A stretch of 64,000 bases of DNA, taken from NCBI GenBank assembly GCA_029260035.1, contig JAJDEA010000104.1, positions 1 through 64,000 of the forward strand, given 5' to 3'. The position numbers and the translations under genes are program-made. The stretch is from Phycisphaerae bacterium (lineage in GTDB: Bacteria; Planctomycetota; Phycisphaerae; UBA1845). Positions 7,566-16,855 of the stretch are shown here, piece after piece (within the stretch, counting starts at the first letter, position 1; every line of letters starts with the position of its first letter). Below the pieces are notes generated by a model. The model did not search any database and was not told the origin of the DNA. It saw only the letters and a list, made by a program, of their open reading frames with translations.

Positions 7566-10500
7566 TCAAGTTGCTACGACATTTACAAGCCTACCTTTAA
7601 CCACGATGACTTTCCGAATCGTCTTTCCTTGCAGTGCTTCTTTCACATGATCATCCGCAAGAGCAGCTAACTCAATCGCCTTTTCGTCCGCATCAGCCGC
7701 GACCGTAACGCGCGACTTGATCTTACCCAAAACCTGCACGGCAATCTCGATTTCATCATCACATGCCAAAGACTCGTCGTAACCTGGCCAAGGCTCAAAC
7801 GCAAGTGTTTTCTCGTGACCAAGCCTGGACCACAACTCCTCCGCCAAGTGAGGGGCGAATGGCGCCAACACCAACAAGAATGGCTCCATAACCGACCGCG
7901 GGCGTTCTTTCTTCGGCGTCATCGCATTAACGAAGTCAAAAATCGCTGCAATAGCGGTGTTGAACTTCATTTGTTCAAGATCAGTCGTCACGCGCTTGAC
8001 CATTTTGTGTAGCACACGTTGCGTCGGCGTGTCCGGCTCTTGATCCGTCAACGAAGCCGACAACTCATTCGTGGTTTCATCGACAATCAATCTCCAAATG
8101 CGTTGGCAAAGCTTGGACAACCCCGGCACATCCCGCGTATTCCAAGGCTTGGCAGCGTCCAAAGGCCCCATGTACATCTCATACAAACGGAATGTATCCG
8201 CGCCGTATTCGCCAATGATCTCATCCGGGTTGACAACATTCTTAAGCGCCTTGCTCATTTTGGCGACAATGCGTGCCACAGGCTCGCCGGTTGACTTCAT
8301 CACAAACTGATCGTCGCCACATTCCTTCACATGATCCGGACCAACAACCAAGCCCCGCTTATCACGGTAAGCGAAACTTTGAATCATACCCTGATTGAAT
8401 AGCTTCGCAAAAGGCTCACGCGTCGAAACAAATCCCAAATCGAACAACACTTTGTGCCAGAACCTTGCATAGAGAAGGTGAAGCACCGCGTGCTCAGCGC
8501 CGCCGACATACAAGTCAATCGGCATCCAATATTTTTCCGCTTCCGCATCGCAGAATCGTTCGTCATTGTGCGGGTCAATGAAACGCAGGTAATACCAACA
8601 CGAACCCGCCCACTGAGGCATCGTGTTCAGGTCACGACGGTACGACTTACCATCTTGCTCGACCCTCACCCATTCCTTCGCCCTTCCGAGCGGAGGCTCG
8701 GGCGGCGCAGCTGAGTCATCCGCAACCGGGGTTGGCTTGAAATTCTCCATAGGAGGAAGCACGACTGGCAAATCCTCGTCACAAACCGCAATCGTATCGC
8801 CGTCTTCATCATGCAATACGGGGAAAGGCTCGCCCCAATACTTCTGCCGGCTGAACACCCAATCTCGCAGTTTATAGTTGACAGCAGCACGCCCAACGCC
8901 GACTTGCTCCAACCAATCCGCCATTTTGGTCTTGGCGGCGGATGTCTCCAGGCCATTTAGCTCGCAGATTCCCCCCGGCACTTGTTCATTTTCCTCCTCG
9001 CTGGGAGAATTCACTGCCACACCTTCGCCGACAAACGCTTCTCCCCACGTCTTCGGATGCTTGATGAAATGCTCGCTCAACCGTTCAATTCCCACCCTAT
9101 CCGTCAGCACATTGAGTGTCTGTTTACCTAATTCGGCTGCGCTTTCGCGACGTGCATTTATTGTTTCTTTCAGTTCAGGAAACTCTTGCCCAAGCCCCTC
9201 CAAACCATCTGACGCCCTACCGTCAATCCCATCGAGCAACGCGTTCAGACGTTGCTCGATCCACTCTGTAGACGGCTTGACCACGGGTACAATTGGCAGG
9301 TCGAACTTGCAAGCAAATTCATAATCACGCGTGTCACCGCTAGGCACTGCCATAATTGCACCCGTGCCATATCCCGCCAGCACATAATCTGCCACCCAAA
9401 TCGGAATCCGACAACCATTGACTGGATTGATCGCATACGCCCCGGTGAATACGCCCGTTTTTTCTTTGGACTCTGATGTTCTTTCGAGGTCCGAACGGTT
9501 CCTGGCCGCAGACACATAATCCGCCACTTTTTCCTGATGTTCCGGCGTCGTAATTCTGTCAACCAGATCATGCTCCGGCGCGAGCACCATATACGTCGCC
9601 CCGAAAAGCGTATCATGCCTTGTCGTATAAATTCGAATCGCATTCGGAAAATTATCATAAGTGAACGAAGCGGGGCATGAGGCGCCATCATCCAGGCACT
9701 TCCACCGGCCATCTTCCAAGGCCCACTCTTTCGCCAAAGGAAATGCCACCAACGCCCCTTGGCTTTTGCCGACCCAGTTTCGCTGCATCAACTTGATCGG
9801 CTCTGGCCAATCAAGCTCATCCAAATCGCCAATCAAACGCTCTGCATATTTCGTGATACGCATCATCCACTGTTTGAGCGGTCTGCGATAGACCGGATGT
9901 CCACCTCGCTCACTTCGTCCCTGGTTGTCCACTTCTTCATTGGAGAGGACGGTGCCTAGCTCCGGGCACCAATTAACGGGAACTTCATCAAGGTATGCAA
10001 GGCGTTGATTGTTGATAACCTGCCTCTTGTCGAGCTTGGAAAGCTCGGACCATTCGACCCGATCCACATCATCTCGGTCGCGCACAATCTGCAAGGTAGC
10101 ATTCACGCCCCACCGCCCGGCCTGAAGCTCTTCTAGAAGTTCGCCAATGGGTCGAGCCTTGCCAACGACTTCCGTTCCGTTTGCGTCGATACCACGGCAC
10201 TGATCGTCGAACCAACTCTCGAACATGCGAGAGAAAGACCACTGCGTAAATTTGTAGTACGACGGGTCTGACGTCGCCAGCTCTCGACTCCAGTCATAAC
10301 TAAAGCCGAACATCTTGAGCTGCTTGCGGTACATGTCGAGGTTTTTCTTTGTGGTCACCTCAGGATGCACGCCTGTCTCGATCGCGTATTGCTCTGCCGG
10401 GAGGCCGAATGAATCAAACCCCATCGGATGAAGTACGTTAAAACCCCTCATCCGTTTGAAGCGAGCAATAATATCCGTCGCGCAATAACCGAGAGGATGG

Positions 10501-10709
10501 CCGACATGAAGCCCCGAACCACTAGGATAAGGAAACATGTCGAGAATATAAAATTTGGGCTGACTCGGGTCCGCACCTGGCTCACCCGGATTCAGCGTCC
10601 GAAAAACTTCATGATCCTGCCAGTATTTCTGCCATCGCTTCTCAATCACAGAAAAGTCGTATTTGCCCGGCTTATAGTCGCGATCCGTATCTACCAACGT
10701 CTGCTCCAA
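7566..10709 (-). CDS. leuS: leucyl-tRNA synthetase with extra insertions
   Basis: Charges tRNA-Leu. The class I signature is FPYPSGSGLHVGH (residues ~59-71) and the second is AKMSKALKNVVNPD, with Ala in place of the usual last Ser of KMSKS. The editing domain (GTGAIMAVPSGDTRDYEFA) and FTGAYAINPVNG are present. At 1047 aa it is about 180 residues longer than the usual bacterial enzyme. Two insertions account for much of this: about residues 170-232 between WFDDQ and AYLDEVPVNWCPE, and about 478-558 within the editing domain before FVGEGVAVNS. The start is TTG at 10709; no better-supported start is seen. It stands alone on this strand. Confidence 0.95.
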   Translation of the reverse strand: MEQTLVDTDRDYKPGKYDFSVIEKRWQKYWQDHEVFRTLNPGEPGADPSQPKFYILDMFPYPSGSGLHVGHPLGYCATDIIARFKRMRGFNVLHPMGFDSFGLPAEQYAIETGVHPEVTTKKNLDMYRKQLKMFGFSYDWSRELATSDPSYYKFTQWSFSRMFESWFDDQCRGIDANGTEVVGKARPIGELLEELQAGRWGVNATLQIVRDRDDVDRVEWSELSKLDKRQVINNQRLAYLDEVPVNWCPELGTVLSNEEVDNQGRSERGGHPVYRRPLKQWMMRITKYAERLIGDLDELDWPEPIKLMQRNWVGKSQGALVAFPLAKEWALEDGRWKCLDDGASCPASFTYDNFPNAIRIYTTRHDTLFGATYMVLAPEHDLVDRITTPEHQEKVADYVSAARNRSDLERTSESKEKTGVFTGAYAINPVNGCRIPIWVADYVLAGYGTGAIMAVPSGDTRDYEFACKFDLPIVPVVKPSTEWIEQRLNALLDGIDGRASDGLEGLGQEFPELKETINARRESAAELGKQTLNVLTDRVGIERLSEHFIKHPKTWGEAFVGEGVAVNSPSEEENEQVPGGICELNGLETSAAKTKMADWLEQVGVGRAAVNYKLRDWVFSRQKYWGEPFPVLHDEDGDTIAVCDEDLPVVLPPMENFKPTPVADDSAAPPEPPLGRAKEWVRVEQDGKSYRRDLNTMPQWAGSCWYYLRFIDPHNDERFCDAEAEKYWMPIDLYVGGAEHAVLHLLYARFWHKVLFDLGFVSTREPFAKLFNQGMIQSFAYRDKRGLVVGPDHVKECGDDQFVMKSTGEPVARIVAKMSKALKNVVNPDEIIGEYGADTFRLYEMYMGPLDAAKPWNTRDVPGLSKLCQRIWRLIVDETTNELSASLTDQEPDTPTQRVLHKMVKRVTTDLEQMKFNTAIAAIFDFVNAMTPKKERPRSVMEPFLLVLAPFAPHLAEELWSRLGHEKTLAFEPWPGYDESLACDDEIEIAVQVLGKIKSRVTVAADADEKAIELAALADDHVKEALQGKTIRKVIVVKGRLVNVVAT

Positions 10710-10799
10710 ACTTAGTTTCTGACCTTAATTGCCGCCACGCATCGTCGCGCAGGGCTGTATCGAGACGTTTTCCAGCAAGACGGCCACAACGGAGAATCG

Positions 10800-10809
10800 G
10801 AGCTTGCTC
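10800..10809 (+). promoter_or_regulatory. GAGCTTGCTC element in the leuS / zinc-ribbon intergenic region
   Basis: Exact GAGCTTGCTC preceded by GAGAATCG, co-directional with the gene starting at 10990 but 180 bases from it. It lies in the divergent region between leuS and that gene. Confidence 0.3.
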
Positions 10810-10989
10810 CAGCCTCGGAAAACGGACCCTCGTTATCGGGAGTGAGTCTAGCCTCGGGGAGAGGTCGAATCAATCAGGGGCGCGATAGTCCCTTAATCGA
10901 TGAATAAAGTCATTTACTGCTGTCGCCGGCATTTGTCCCGACTTCTAGTGCTGGCTAGAATCATCAGACAATAGGGAGCTAAAAGAACA

Positions 10990-11862
10990 GTGGAAGACAC
11001 TCAACCCAAAACGGTACCGCCGCAACCTGACGCCAACCAGGACGATCTCCCGCAGGGGGACCATCCGATCGAAATTGCCGCACGCGCCGGATTCGGCCCA
11101 ATGAGTCCGATTGGCAGCAAGACCTGGCACGGCGAGGCGATCCCCTGCGTGACTTGCGGCCAATTGGCCCGGCGCGATGCAGACGTCTGCCCTCAGTGCG
11201 AGCAAATCATCAGCCCGACAATGATTGAAAAAATGACCGCGAGCGCTGGCCCGTGGTATGTGCTCGAACACGTCAGACCATTTCCGGGCATTTCGCTCGC
11301 ACGACTGGCGAGGCAAATACGTCGCGGACTGATTACGGAAACATCCATCATCCGAGGACCAGCAACAAACCACCAATGGCGATTCGCAGTTGAGACGCCG
11401 GGGATCTGCCGATACTTCAATCGATGCTGGCAGTGCCACAATTCGGTCTCTCCTTCCGATCTGCATTGTCGGGCGTGTCGAGCGTTTCTTCTTTTCGATC
11501 AGACACACCTGGACCCAATTCCTCAGGCCGACTCACCTTCGTCTTCGACGTCTTCCGTTTTGGTCCATCAGCAGAGCCTGCATGAACTTAGTGAAGCTAT
11601 CCATGAGGCCAATCGGTCCCCTGCCCCTGCTCTCTGGGACGCGCCACCGCGCGTAGGCGGCATTTCCGCATCGTGGATCGTCGCGGGACTCCTTGCTATC
11701 GCGTTGATTGTGCTTCTTATTGTAACAAGTGCAAGAAGTGACACGATCAGGACATTGCCGGTCGAAATTCAGACATCCACAGACTCCACACCGGAGCAGG
11801 TGGCGCCAACACCTGACGTCATCCCGCCTGCCAAGCAGGGCGTGCCATCGAGTTCGCCTTAA
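10990..11862 (+). CDS. double zinc-ribbon membrane protein with a GYF_2-like middle
   Basis: A 290-aa protein with two treble-clef-like ribbons: Cys53/56/67/70 (CVTCG...CPQC) and Cys146/149/160/163 (CWQCH...CRAC). Between them residues ~88-142 (WYVLEHVRPFPGISLARLARQIRRG...TNHQWRF) resemble the GYF_2/DUF4339 domain, a protein-interaction module. A membrane span at ~223-245 is followed by a Pro/Thr/Ser-rich tail. The start is GTG with no strong site. Function is unknown; a membrane-tethered adaptor is likely. Its stop codon overlaps the aroB stop on the other strand in the single tetranucleotide TTAA. Confidence 0.75.
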   Translation: MEDTQPKTVPPQPDANQDDLPQGDHPIEIAARAGFGPMSPIGSKTWHGEAIPCVTCGQLARRDADVCPQCEQIISPTMIEKMTASAGPWYVLEHVRPFPGISLARLARQIRRGLITETSIIRGPATNHQWRFAVETPGICRYFNRCWQCHNSVSPSDLHCRACRAFLLFDQTHLDPIPQADSPSSSTSSVLVHQQSLHELSEAIHEANRSPAPALWDAPPRVGGISASWIVAGLLAIALIVLLIVTSARSDTIRTLPVEIQTSTDSTPEQVAPTPDVIPPAKQGVPSSSP

Positions 11863-12947
11863 CAAAGCGAGCAAAACGCATCACGTATTGCCGCATCGGT
11901 AACGTCCTGACGAATCACTAGATTGCCGATACCCTCAAGTAGTACGAACTGCGAGGCCCCGCCGACCGCCTTCTTGTCCTGTCGAATCACCTCGACAATT
12001 TGATCGGCATCTATCCGGAGTTCGAGCTTCGTGGGCAATCCAATTAATTGAAGGATCTGAACAACCCGATCCGTCACACGCCCATCAAGAATGTCCATCT
12101 TGTTCGACAACCTGCAGGCTGCGATCAGGCCCAGTGCCACACATTCTCCGTGCCGCAGCTCGTAGCTACAAAGGTTTTCAATCGCGTGTCCAATCGTATG
12201 GCCCAGGTTGAGTATAATACGCTCGCCCGTTCGCTCTCTCGCGTCGCGCGAGACGATCTCAGCCTTGATCTTCATGTTGCGGATAATAAGTTCTTCAATC
12301 GCCCCCTCTTGAAGTTCCATCACAGCTTGCACGTTGGCTTCGTGCCAGTTGAAAAACTCCTCGGACGTGATAAGCGCATGCTTCACCGACTCCGCAAGCC
12401 CCGCCCGGATATCACGCATATCGAGCGAATGCAGGCAGTGCGGATCAATACCGACATGAACAGGCTGATGAAACACGCCGACGAGGTTTTTTCCTGATGG
12501 TAGATTGACCCCTGTCTTGCCGCCGATGGATGCATCGATCGCCGCCTCAAGCGTTGTCGCACAAATCGCAAAGCGAACGCCCCGCTTCCACGTCGCCGCG
12601 ACAAAGCCCGCCACATCACTCACCACGCCGCCACCCAGCGCAACGACCAAGCCAGCGCGATCAAATCTTCGTGAAGCAAGCTCATCATAGAGGCGTTCAA
12701 CAACGCGCAAGCTTTTGGATTTTTCGCCGGGAGGAAACACTAGGCTCGACGAACGGAAGCCAGCGTCGGAGAGTGATTGCAGAATCTTGCCGCCGTAAAG
12801 TCCCGAGACCGTTTCGTCGGAAATGACAACGACTTCGGAAATGGGCGGTTTCAGCCCCAAGGATTGGACACCTTTCCCGAACACGCCGATCGGCTCAACC
12901 GCCACCGTCGTCCGCTCGTTGCCGAAGTCTATCGCGAATCGTTCCAT
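11859..12947 (-). CDS. aroB: 3-dehydroquinate synthase
   Basis: Second step of the shikimate pathway: converts DAHP to 3-dehydroquinate using NAD+ and a divalent metal. VVALGGGVVSDVAGFVAATW is the NAD-binding glycine segment, and ATTLEAAIDASIGGKTGVN the substrate/phosphate loop. Metal ligands are found in GLAESVKHALI (Glu), LNLGHTIGHAIE (His) and LRHGECVALG (His). Length from ATG 12947 is 362 aa, typical. An upstream frame to 13028 adds an unrelated N-terminus and would swallow the GAGCTTGCTC element, so I reject it. It ends tail to tail with the preceding ribbon-protein gene. Confidence 0.95.
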   Translation of the reverse strand: MERFAIDFGNERTTVAVEPIGVFGKGVQSLGLKPPISEVVVISDETVSGLYGGKILQSLSDAGFRSSSLVFPPGEKSKSLRVVERLYDELASRRFDRAGLVVALGGGVVSDVAGFVAATWKRGVRFAICATTLEAAIDASIGGKTGVNLPSGKNLVGVFHQPVHVGIDPHCLHSLDMRDIRAGLAESVKHALITSEEFFNWHEANVQAVMELQEGAIEELIIRNMKIKAEIVSRDARERTGERIILNLGHTIGHAIENLCSYELRHGECVALGLIAACRLSNKMDILDGRVTDRVVQILQLIGLPTKLELRIDADQIVEVIRQDKKAVGGASQFVLLEGIGNLVIRQDVTDAAIRDAFCSLC

Positions 12948-12960
12948 ATCGAGGATTCTA

Positions 12961-12970
12961 GAGCAAGCTC
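12961..12970 (-). promoter_or_regulatory. GAGCTTGCTC element upstream of aroB
   Basis: Exact GAGCTTGCTC on the aroB strand, 13 bases before the ATG and preceded by AGAATAACA. Same orientation to the gene as the other copies. Confidence 0.4.
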
Positions 12971-13365
12971 TGTTATTCTGTAGCAGTCTGATCTCGGTTT
13001 TATCCGAAAAACTGTCCCACCATAGCAATTGAACGAGGATGGCTTAAGGCCCCAACCGATCAAGCGTAGCAGTGAATCTCAAGCTTCCGCGATTGCAGCA
13101 TTCGTTTTCGCATCCACGAACGAGGTTGGTTCTTTATTGAACAAAAATTGCTTACGCGCACCACTACCCGCCGCACTCGAATGACATGCAAGACGTAGAA
13201 TACTTCAGGTGCAACAAACATGTGTGTCAAACTTGAAACAGAATGACCGCATCTAACTAGCTCCAGATTGCCGTGTAGGGTATAACTTGTTTGTTTACAG
13301 AAACTTATGACTCCGTCAGCGTCGCATCACAATGCTATCCAACTGCCGCCACGAAACCAGACGCG
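12971..13365. other. gene-free stretch between aroB and folC
   Basis: Divergent intergenic region of about 400 bases. No coding frame or RNA fold is evident. It is AT-richer than its surroundings in the middle (around 13140-13300). It should hold the aroB promoter; the folC promoter is at its right edge. Confidence 0.4.
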
Positions 13366-13394
13366 TTGACGAAGTCCGATTTTACCGTTAGAAT
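13366..13394 (+). promoter_or_regulatory. sigma70-type promoter of folC
   Basis: TTGACG (13366-13371), a 17-base spacer and TAGAAT (13389-13394). This is the best housekeeping-type promoter in the window. Initiation about 7 bases after the -10 would fall at ~13400-13402, immediately at the ATG at 13403, which implies a leaderless or nearly leaderless folC mRNA. Confidence 0.6.
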
Positions 13395-13402
13395 CATGCC
13401 GA

Positions 13403-14818
13403 ATGACAAAAGCCACCGCAGATAGAAAAAAACGCGTTATCCAAAGTCCGAAAACCAAACCTGCCGTTCGGCAGGTGCGCACGTTTCGTTCTTCAGTGAA
13501 ATATTTGAATTCTCTCACGAACCACGAGCGGTCGATTCGTACGCCTTATGATACGAACAACTTCGGGCTTGCCAGGACGACTCGGCTGTTGGCGGCGCTC
13601 GGCAACCCGCACAAGTCGTTCAAGAGCATTCACGTTGCCGGAACAAAGGGCAAAGGCAGCACCGTTGCAATGTTGGGTGCTATGCTCCAAGCATGTGGCT
13701 TGAAAACCGGGCTGTACACGTCCCCTCATGTCATGGACGTCCGTGAGCGCGCAACGGTAAATGGCGAGCTGATTTCGGAATCAGATTTCGCCAAAGCCAT
13801 CAACGCCGTAATTGGCGTCACTCAAAAAGCGCGCGTCCCGAGACCCACTTATTTTGAGGTTCTGACCGTAGCAGCTTTCCACTACTTTGCTGAGCAGGGC
13901 GTTGAGATAGCCGTCGTCGAAACCGGACTCGGTGGCAGGCTGGACGCAACCAATGTCATCTCGCCCGAGGCGGTCGCAATCACCAGCATCAGCTATGACC
14001 ATATGTCGCAACTAGGAACCGACCTCGGTGCAATCGCCTCTGAAAAGGCTGGCATCATCAAAGAAGGTGTCCCGGTCATCAGCGCCCCGCAAAAACCGCA
14101 AGCTCGAAAGGCGATCGAAGCGGCTGCCGAATCGGCGAATTCATCGATTCGGTTTTCGAATGAGGGCGTAGGCTTCAGCTATCGGTTTGAGTTTTCAAGG
14201 ACACATGGCCGACACGCGCGTATTTGCCTGACAACCGAGAATAGCCGATTTGAGCATCTGCTTGTTCCGCTTCACGGCGAACATCAGGCGATCAATTGCG
14301 GCGTTGCGCTCGGCATTCTCGACGTATTGAAAACAAGAGGTATTCAAGTCGACGATCAAGCAGCAACAGAAGGGTTGGCGAATGTCCGCCTCGATGGCAG
14401 GATGCAGGTCATCTCGGAATCACCGCGCATTCTCGTTGACGGAGCACACAACGCAGCCAGCATTGACGTCCTTATTCGGGCGATTGGGCAACACATTGCC
14501 TATGACTCGATGGTGGTCATTTTCGGCTGTAGCAAGGATAAAGACATTTCCGGAATGGTTCGTCAGATTCAATACGGAGCTGACAAGATAATTTTTACGG
14601 GCATCAATTCGCCGCGATCCGCAGATCCGTCGGAGCTTGCAGCCGAGTATTCTGAGCACACGGGCAAAATGGCGCAGGTAGCCGACACGTTGGAAGATGC
14701 TATGCAGATTGCAATGGGAGCCGTTACGCGTGATGACCTGATCTGCGTAACGGGATCGTTCTATCTGATTGCAGAAGCGATTCGAAAGTACTCTTCAGAA
14801 ACCACCGTTGCCGTCTAG
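13403..14818 (+). CDS. folC: bifunctional folylpolyglutamate / dihydrofolate synthase
   Basis: Adds glutamate to dihydropteroate or folates with ATP. Residues ~80-87 (GTKGKGST) form the Mur-ligase-type P-loop; TGLYTSPHVMDVRER and EVLTVAAFHYFAE follow in order, and AVVETGLGGRLDATNV and SYDHMSQLG carry the metal and substrate residues. ILVDGAHNAAS is the C-terminal domain signature. At 471 aa it is slightly long because of a basic ~30-residue N-terminal extension. A sigma70-type promoter ends only 9 bases before the ATG and no ribosome site is visible. folP, in the same pathway, lies 20 kb away. Confidence 0.93.
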   Translation: MTKATADRKKRVIQSPKTKPAVRQVRTFRSSVKYLNSLTNHERSIRTPYDTNNFGLARTTRLLAALGNPHKSFKSIHVAGTKGKGSTVAMLGAMLQACGLKTGLYTSPHVMDVRERATVNGELISESDFAKAINAVIGVTQKARVPRPTYFEVLTVAAFHYFAEQGVEIAVVETGLGGRLDATNVISPEAVAITSISYDHMSQLGTDLGAIASEKAGIIKEGVPVISAPQKPQARKAIEAAAESANSSIRFSNEGVGFSYRFEFSRTHGRHARICLTTENSRFEHLLVPLHGEHQAINCGVALGILDVLKTRGIQVDDQAATEGLANVRLDGRMQVISESPRILVDGAHNAASIDVLIRAIGQHIAYDSMVVIFGCSKDKDISGMVRQIQYGADKIIFTGINSPRSADPSELAAEYSEHTGKMAQVADTLEDAMQIAMGAVTRDDLICVTGSFYLIAEAIRKYSSETTVAV

Positions 14819-14918
14819 TTTGCTACCCCCGCACATCCATTGAATCGGGTCATTGCAGGGGTTTGGGGAAGCGCCAATCTGATCCTCGCATGGTCATTAT
14901 CTTCCTTTGGGATACCCA

Positions 14919-15491
14919 GTGAAGACTAAGCTGAACCATTCTTTTGACGCGGTGTACCGTGACGGGCAAGTCACACTGCGCGATGCCGTTGATTGGCCTG
15001 ACGGCACACCGGTCACGGTGACACCGACCCCCATGGCGCAATCTCCAATCTCCATCGAAGGCCATGTGATTATTGTCGGGTTTGGTTTAGCTGGTCGGTG
15101 CATCGCGGACCTCCTCGGAGGGGCAGGCATCCCCTATTCCATCGTCGAAAGGAATCCTGTCACCGTCGAGACACAACGCGCACTAGGTAGACGCATCATT
15201 CAAGGCTGCACGGCCAATGCAGAGACCTTGATCGAGGCAGGGCTAAACAGCGCTGCGATTCTCGCATTAACCATACCGGATGAAGACGCTGTTCTGGAAG
15301 CAACATCCCTCGCCAGGAGGCTTAGGCCTGACTTATTCATCATTGCGAGGACCAACTATTCGTCAAAAGGGATGCGAGCCACGCAACTGGGAGCAAATGA
15401 AGTCATCAAGGCAGAGCAGGCCGTGGCATTGCAGTTTTACGATAAACTCAGCGCACATATTACGAAACATTCCCAATCAAATTCGCAGTAA
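14919..15491 (+). CDS. TrkA-N (RCK) NAD-binding protein with an AF2212-like N-terminal segment
   Basis: Residues ~48-170 are a Rossmann domain of the TrkA-N/RCK type: VIIVGFGLAGR (GxGxxG at 54-59), an acidic residue ending strand 2 (SIVERNP) and the family phrases IIQGCTANAETL and ALTIPDEDAVLEAT. Such domains gate K+ channels and transporters in response to NAD(H) or nucleotides. There is no TrkA-C domain and no transporter next to it. The first ~38 residues (FDAVYRDGQVTL...WPDGTPVTVTP) resemble the short beta domain of AF2212-like antitoxins, an unusual pairing. GTG 14919 is chosen; a TTG at 14907 is also possible. Confidence 0.72.
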   Translation: MKTKLNHSFDAVYRDGQVTLRDAVDWPDGTPVTVTPTPMAQSPISIEGHVIIVGFGLAGRCIADLLGGAGIPYSIVERNPVTVETQRALGRRIIQGCTANAETLIEAGLNSAAILALTIPDEDAVLEATSLARRLRPDLFIIARTNYSSKGMRATQLGANEVIKAEQAVALQFYDKLSAHITKHSQSNSQ

Positions 15492-15539
15492 GTGTTGCGA
15501 CGTCAGTCGCAGACGACAGCCGTGCATCGTCCTTTCGGG

Positions 15540-16676
15540 CTATCCGCCCATCAACAATAGCGCCATGCCGCCGACATAAACTACGCCGATCAACACGGAA
15601 TCAAAGCCGAACCGTCGCAGCAGCTTGCGCTTGCTCTTGTAGGCCAGCCCCCCAACTGCGATGCCTGTTAGCAAAATCGCCAACAAACCGGTAAAGAGGT
15701 TCTGCGTCATGTCGAACTGGCCATCGCGAAACAGGATTGATTCTCCGCTGCAAAGTGAAATGACTTTAAGTATGGGCAATGCGAAAATATTGAACATGTT
15801 AGAGCCGAAGATATTCCCGAGCGCCATATCCAGCTTGCCAAGTTTTATCGCAGACAAGCTCGTGACAATCTCCGGAAGCGACGTGGAGAATGCCAGGAAA
15901 ACCGCACCAACAAACGTCGCACCGAGAGAACGGCCGATCATCTTGATTTCGTGAGCACTGAGCACATCGCCGATCTTCGCAAGCCACCATGCCGACGCAA
16001 CGAGCACCAGCCCCAACGCAGCCAAAGAAACATAAGGTGGTTTTTCTTTTAGTTGGCTTTCAACGGGCAAGATCGGCACCGTATTCCCGGCATTTTCAAA
16101 TCGGTACACTAGCCGCATGCAACCGATGTATCCCACAAAAATCATAACAGCCCAGGTCGCTTCCGAAACCTGCGCCGCAAGCTCACTCGTGGCAAATTTG
16201 TTCGCCATCACCAGCCAAAGCAAAGCGAGAATCATCAAAATCAACCCAAACGAACTCGTAAGCGTGTGGGACGAACTGACACTTCGGAGAATCGACCCTC
16301 CGCCAAGTGCGGCATTGAGAATAACAATGATCGTTATATTGAAACAACAGCTTCCGAGTATGCCTCCCAAAGCAAGATCGACGTTGCCCAACCGAATCGC
16401 CGTCCCTGCGGAGACTAGCTCCGGAAGACTTGTCGCTGTAGCTAGTAGAATCATACCAACCCAACCGCCGCCCAGGTTGAGACGCTCCGCAAGTTCATCG
16501 GCGCGACGGGTGAAACGCGAGCCAGCTAGAATCACCACACAACCCGCCGCGATCATTTCGACGACCAACGCCCATGTAGGGAGTTGGTCTGCGAATAGCC
16601 ATATGCTAATCAAGGTCAGTTCTTTCGATAAAGCGAATTCTTTGGAGACCCAAGCGAATCCGGCAAGCCATTCCAC
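15540..16676 (-). CDS. calcium/cation antiporter, CaCA family (YrbG-like)
   Basis: Integral membrane exchanger expected to move Ca2+ or Na+ against another cation. Both alpha repeats are present: ATSLPELVSAGTAIRLGN...GSCCFN in the N half and STSLPEIVTSLSAIKLGK...GSNMFN in the C half, with the paired acidic residues that bind the ion. About ten hydrophobic helices are visible; 378 aa is typical. The start is GTG 16676, two bases after a GAGCTTGCGC element, so any leader must be very short. In the first repeat SCCFN replaces the usual SNxFN. Neighbours offer no clue to the ion. Confidence 0.88.
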   Translation of the reverse strand: MEWLAGFAWVSKEFALSKELTLISIWLFADQLPTWALVVEMIAAGCVVILAGSRFTRRADELAERLNLGGGWVGMILLATATSLPELVSAGTAIRLGNVDLALGGILGSCCFNITIIVILNAALGGGSILRSVSSSHTLTSSFGLILMILALLWLVMANKFATSELAAQVSEATWAVMIFVGYIGCMRLVYRFENAGNTVPILPVESQLKEKPPYVSLAALGLVLVASAWWLAKIGDVLSAHEIKMIGRSLGATFVGAVFLAFSTSLPEIVTSLSAIKLGKLDMALGNIFGSNMFNIFALPILKVISLCSGESILFRDGQFDMTQNLFTGLLAILLTGIAVGGLAYKSKRKLLRRFGFDSVLIGVVYVGGMALLLMGG

Positions 16677-16678
16677 TA

Positions 16679-16688
16679 GCGCAAGCTC
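16679..16688 (-). promoter_or_regulatory. GAGCTTGCTC-type element upstream of the antiporter
   Basis: GAGCTTGCGC on the gene strand, one mismatch, directly preceded by TAGAATA. TAGAAT resembles a -10 box, which would put the transcript start inside this element. Confidence 0.35.
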
Positions 16689-16855
16689 TATTCTACTGCA
16701 GCGTTCATAATTACTTTTACTCTCAAGATAGAGCCATTCGCCGTCACACTTGACTGTTCGGTGCTATAATTTGCAGGGATTGTATCGAGCTTTGGGCGGC
16801 GCTTTCCATTAGAAGAAATGAGCCAAAATCTAATCGCACCGCGCCCGACAATCGA

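Noticed and set aside
16750-16770. TTGACT and TATAAT on the plus strand.
   Set aside because: Spacer is 9 bases, far from 16-18, and no plus-strand gene follows.
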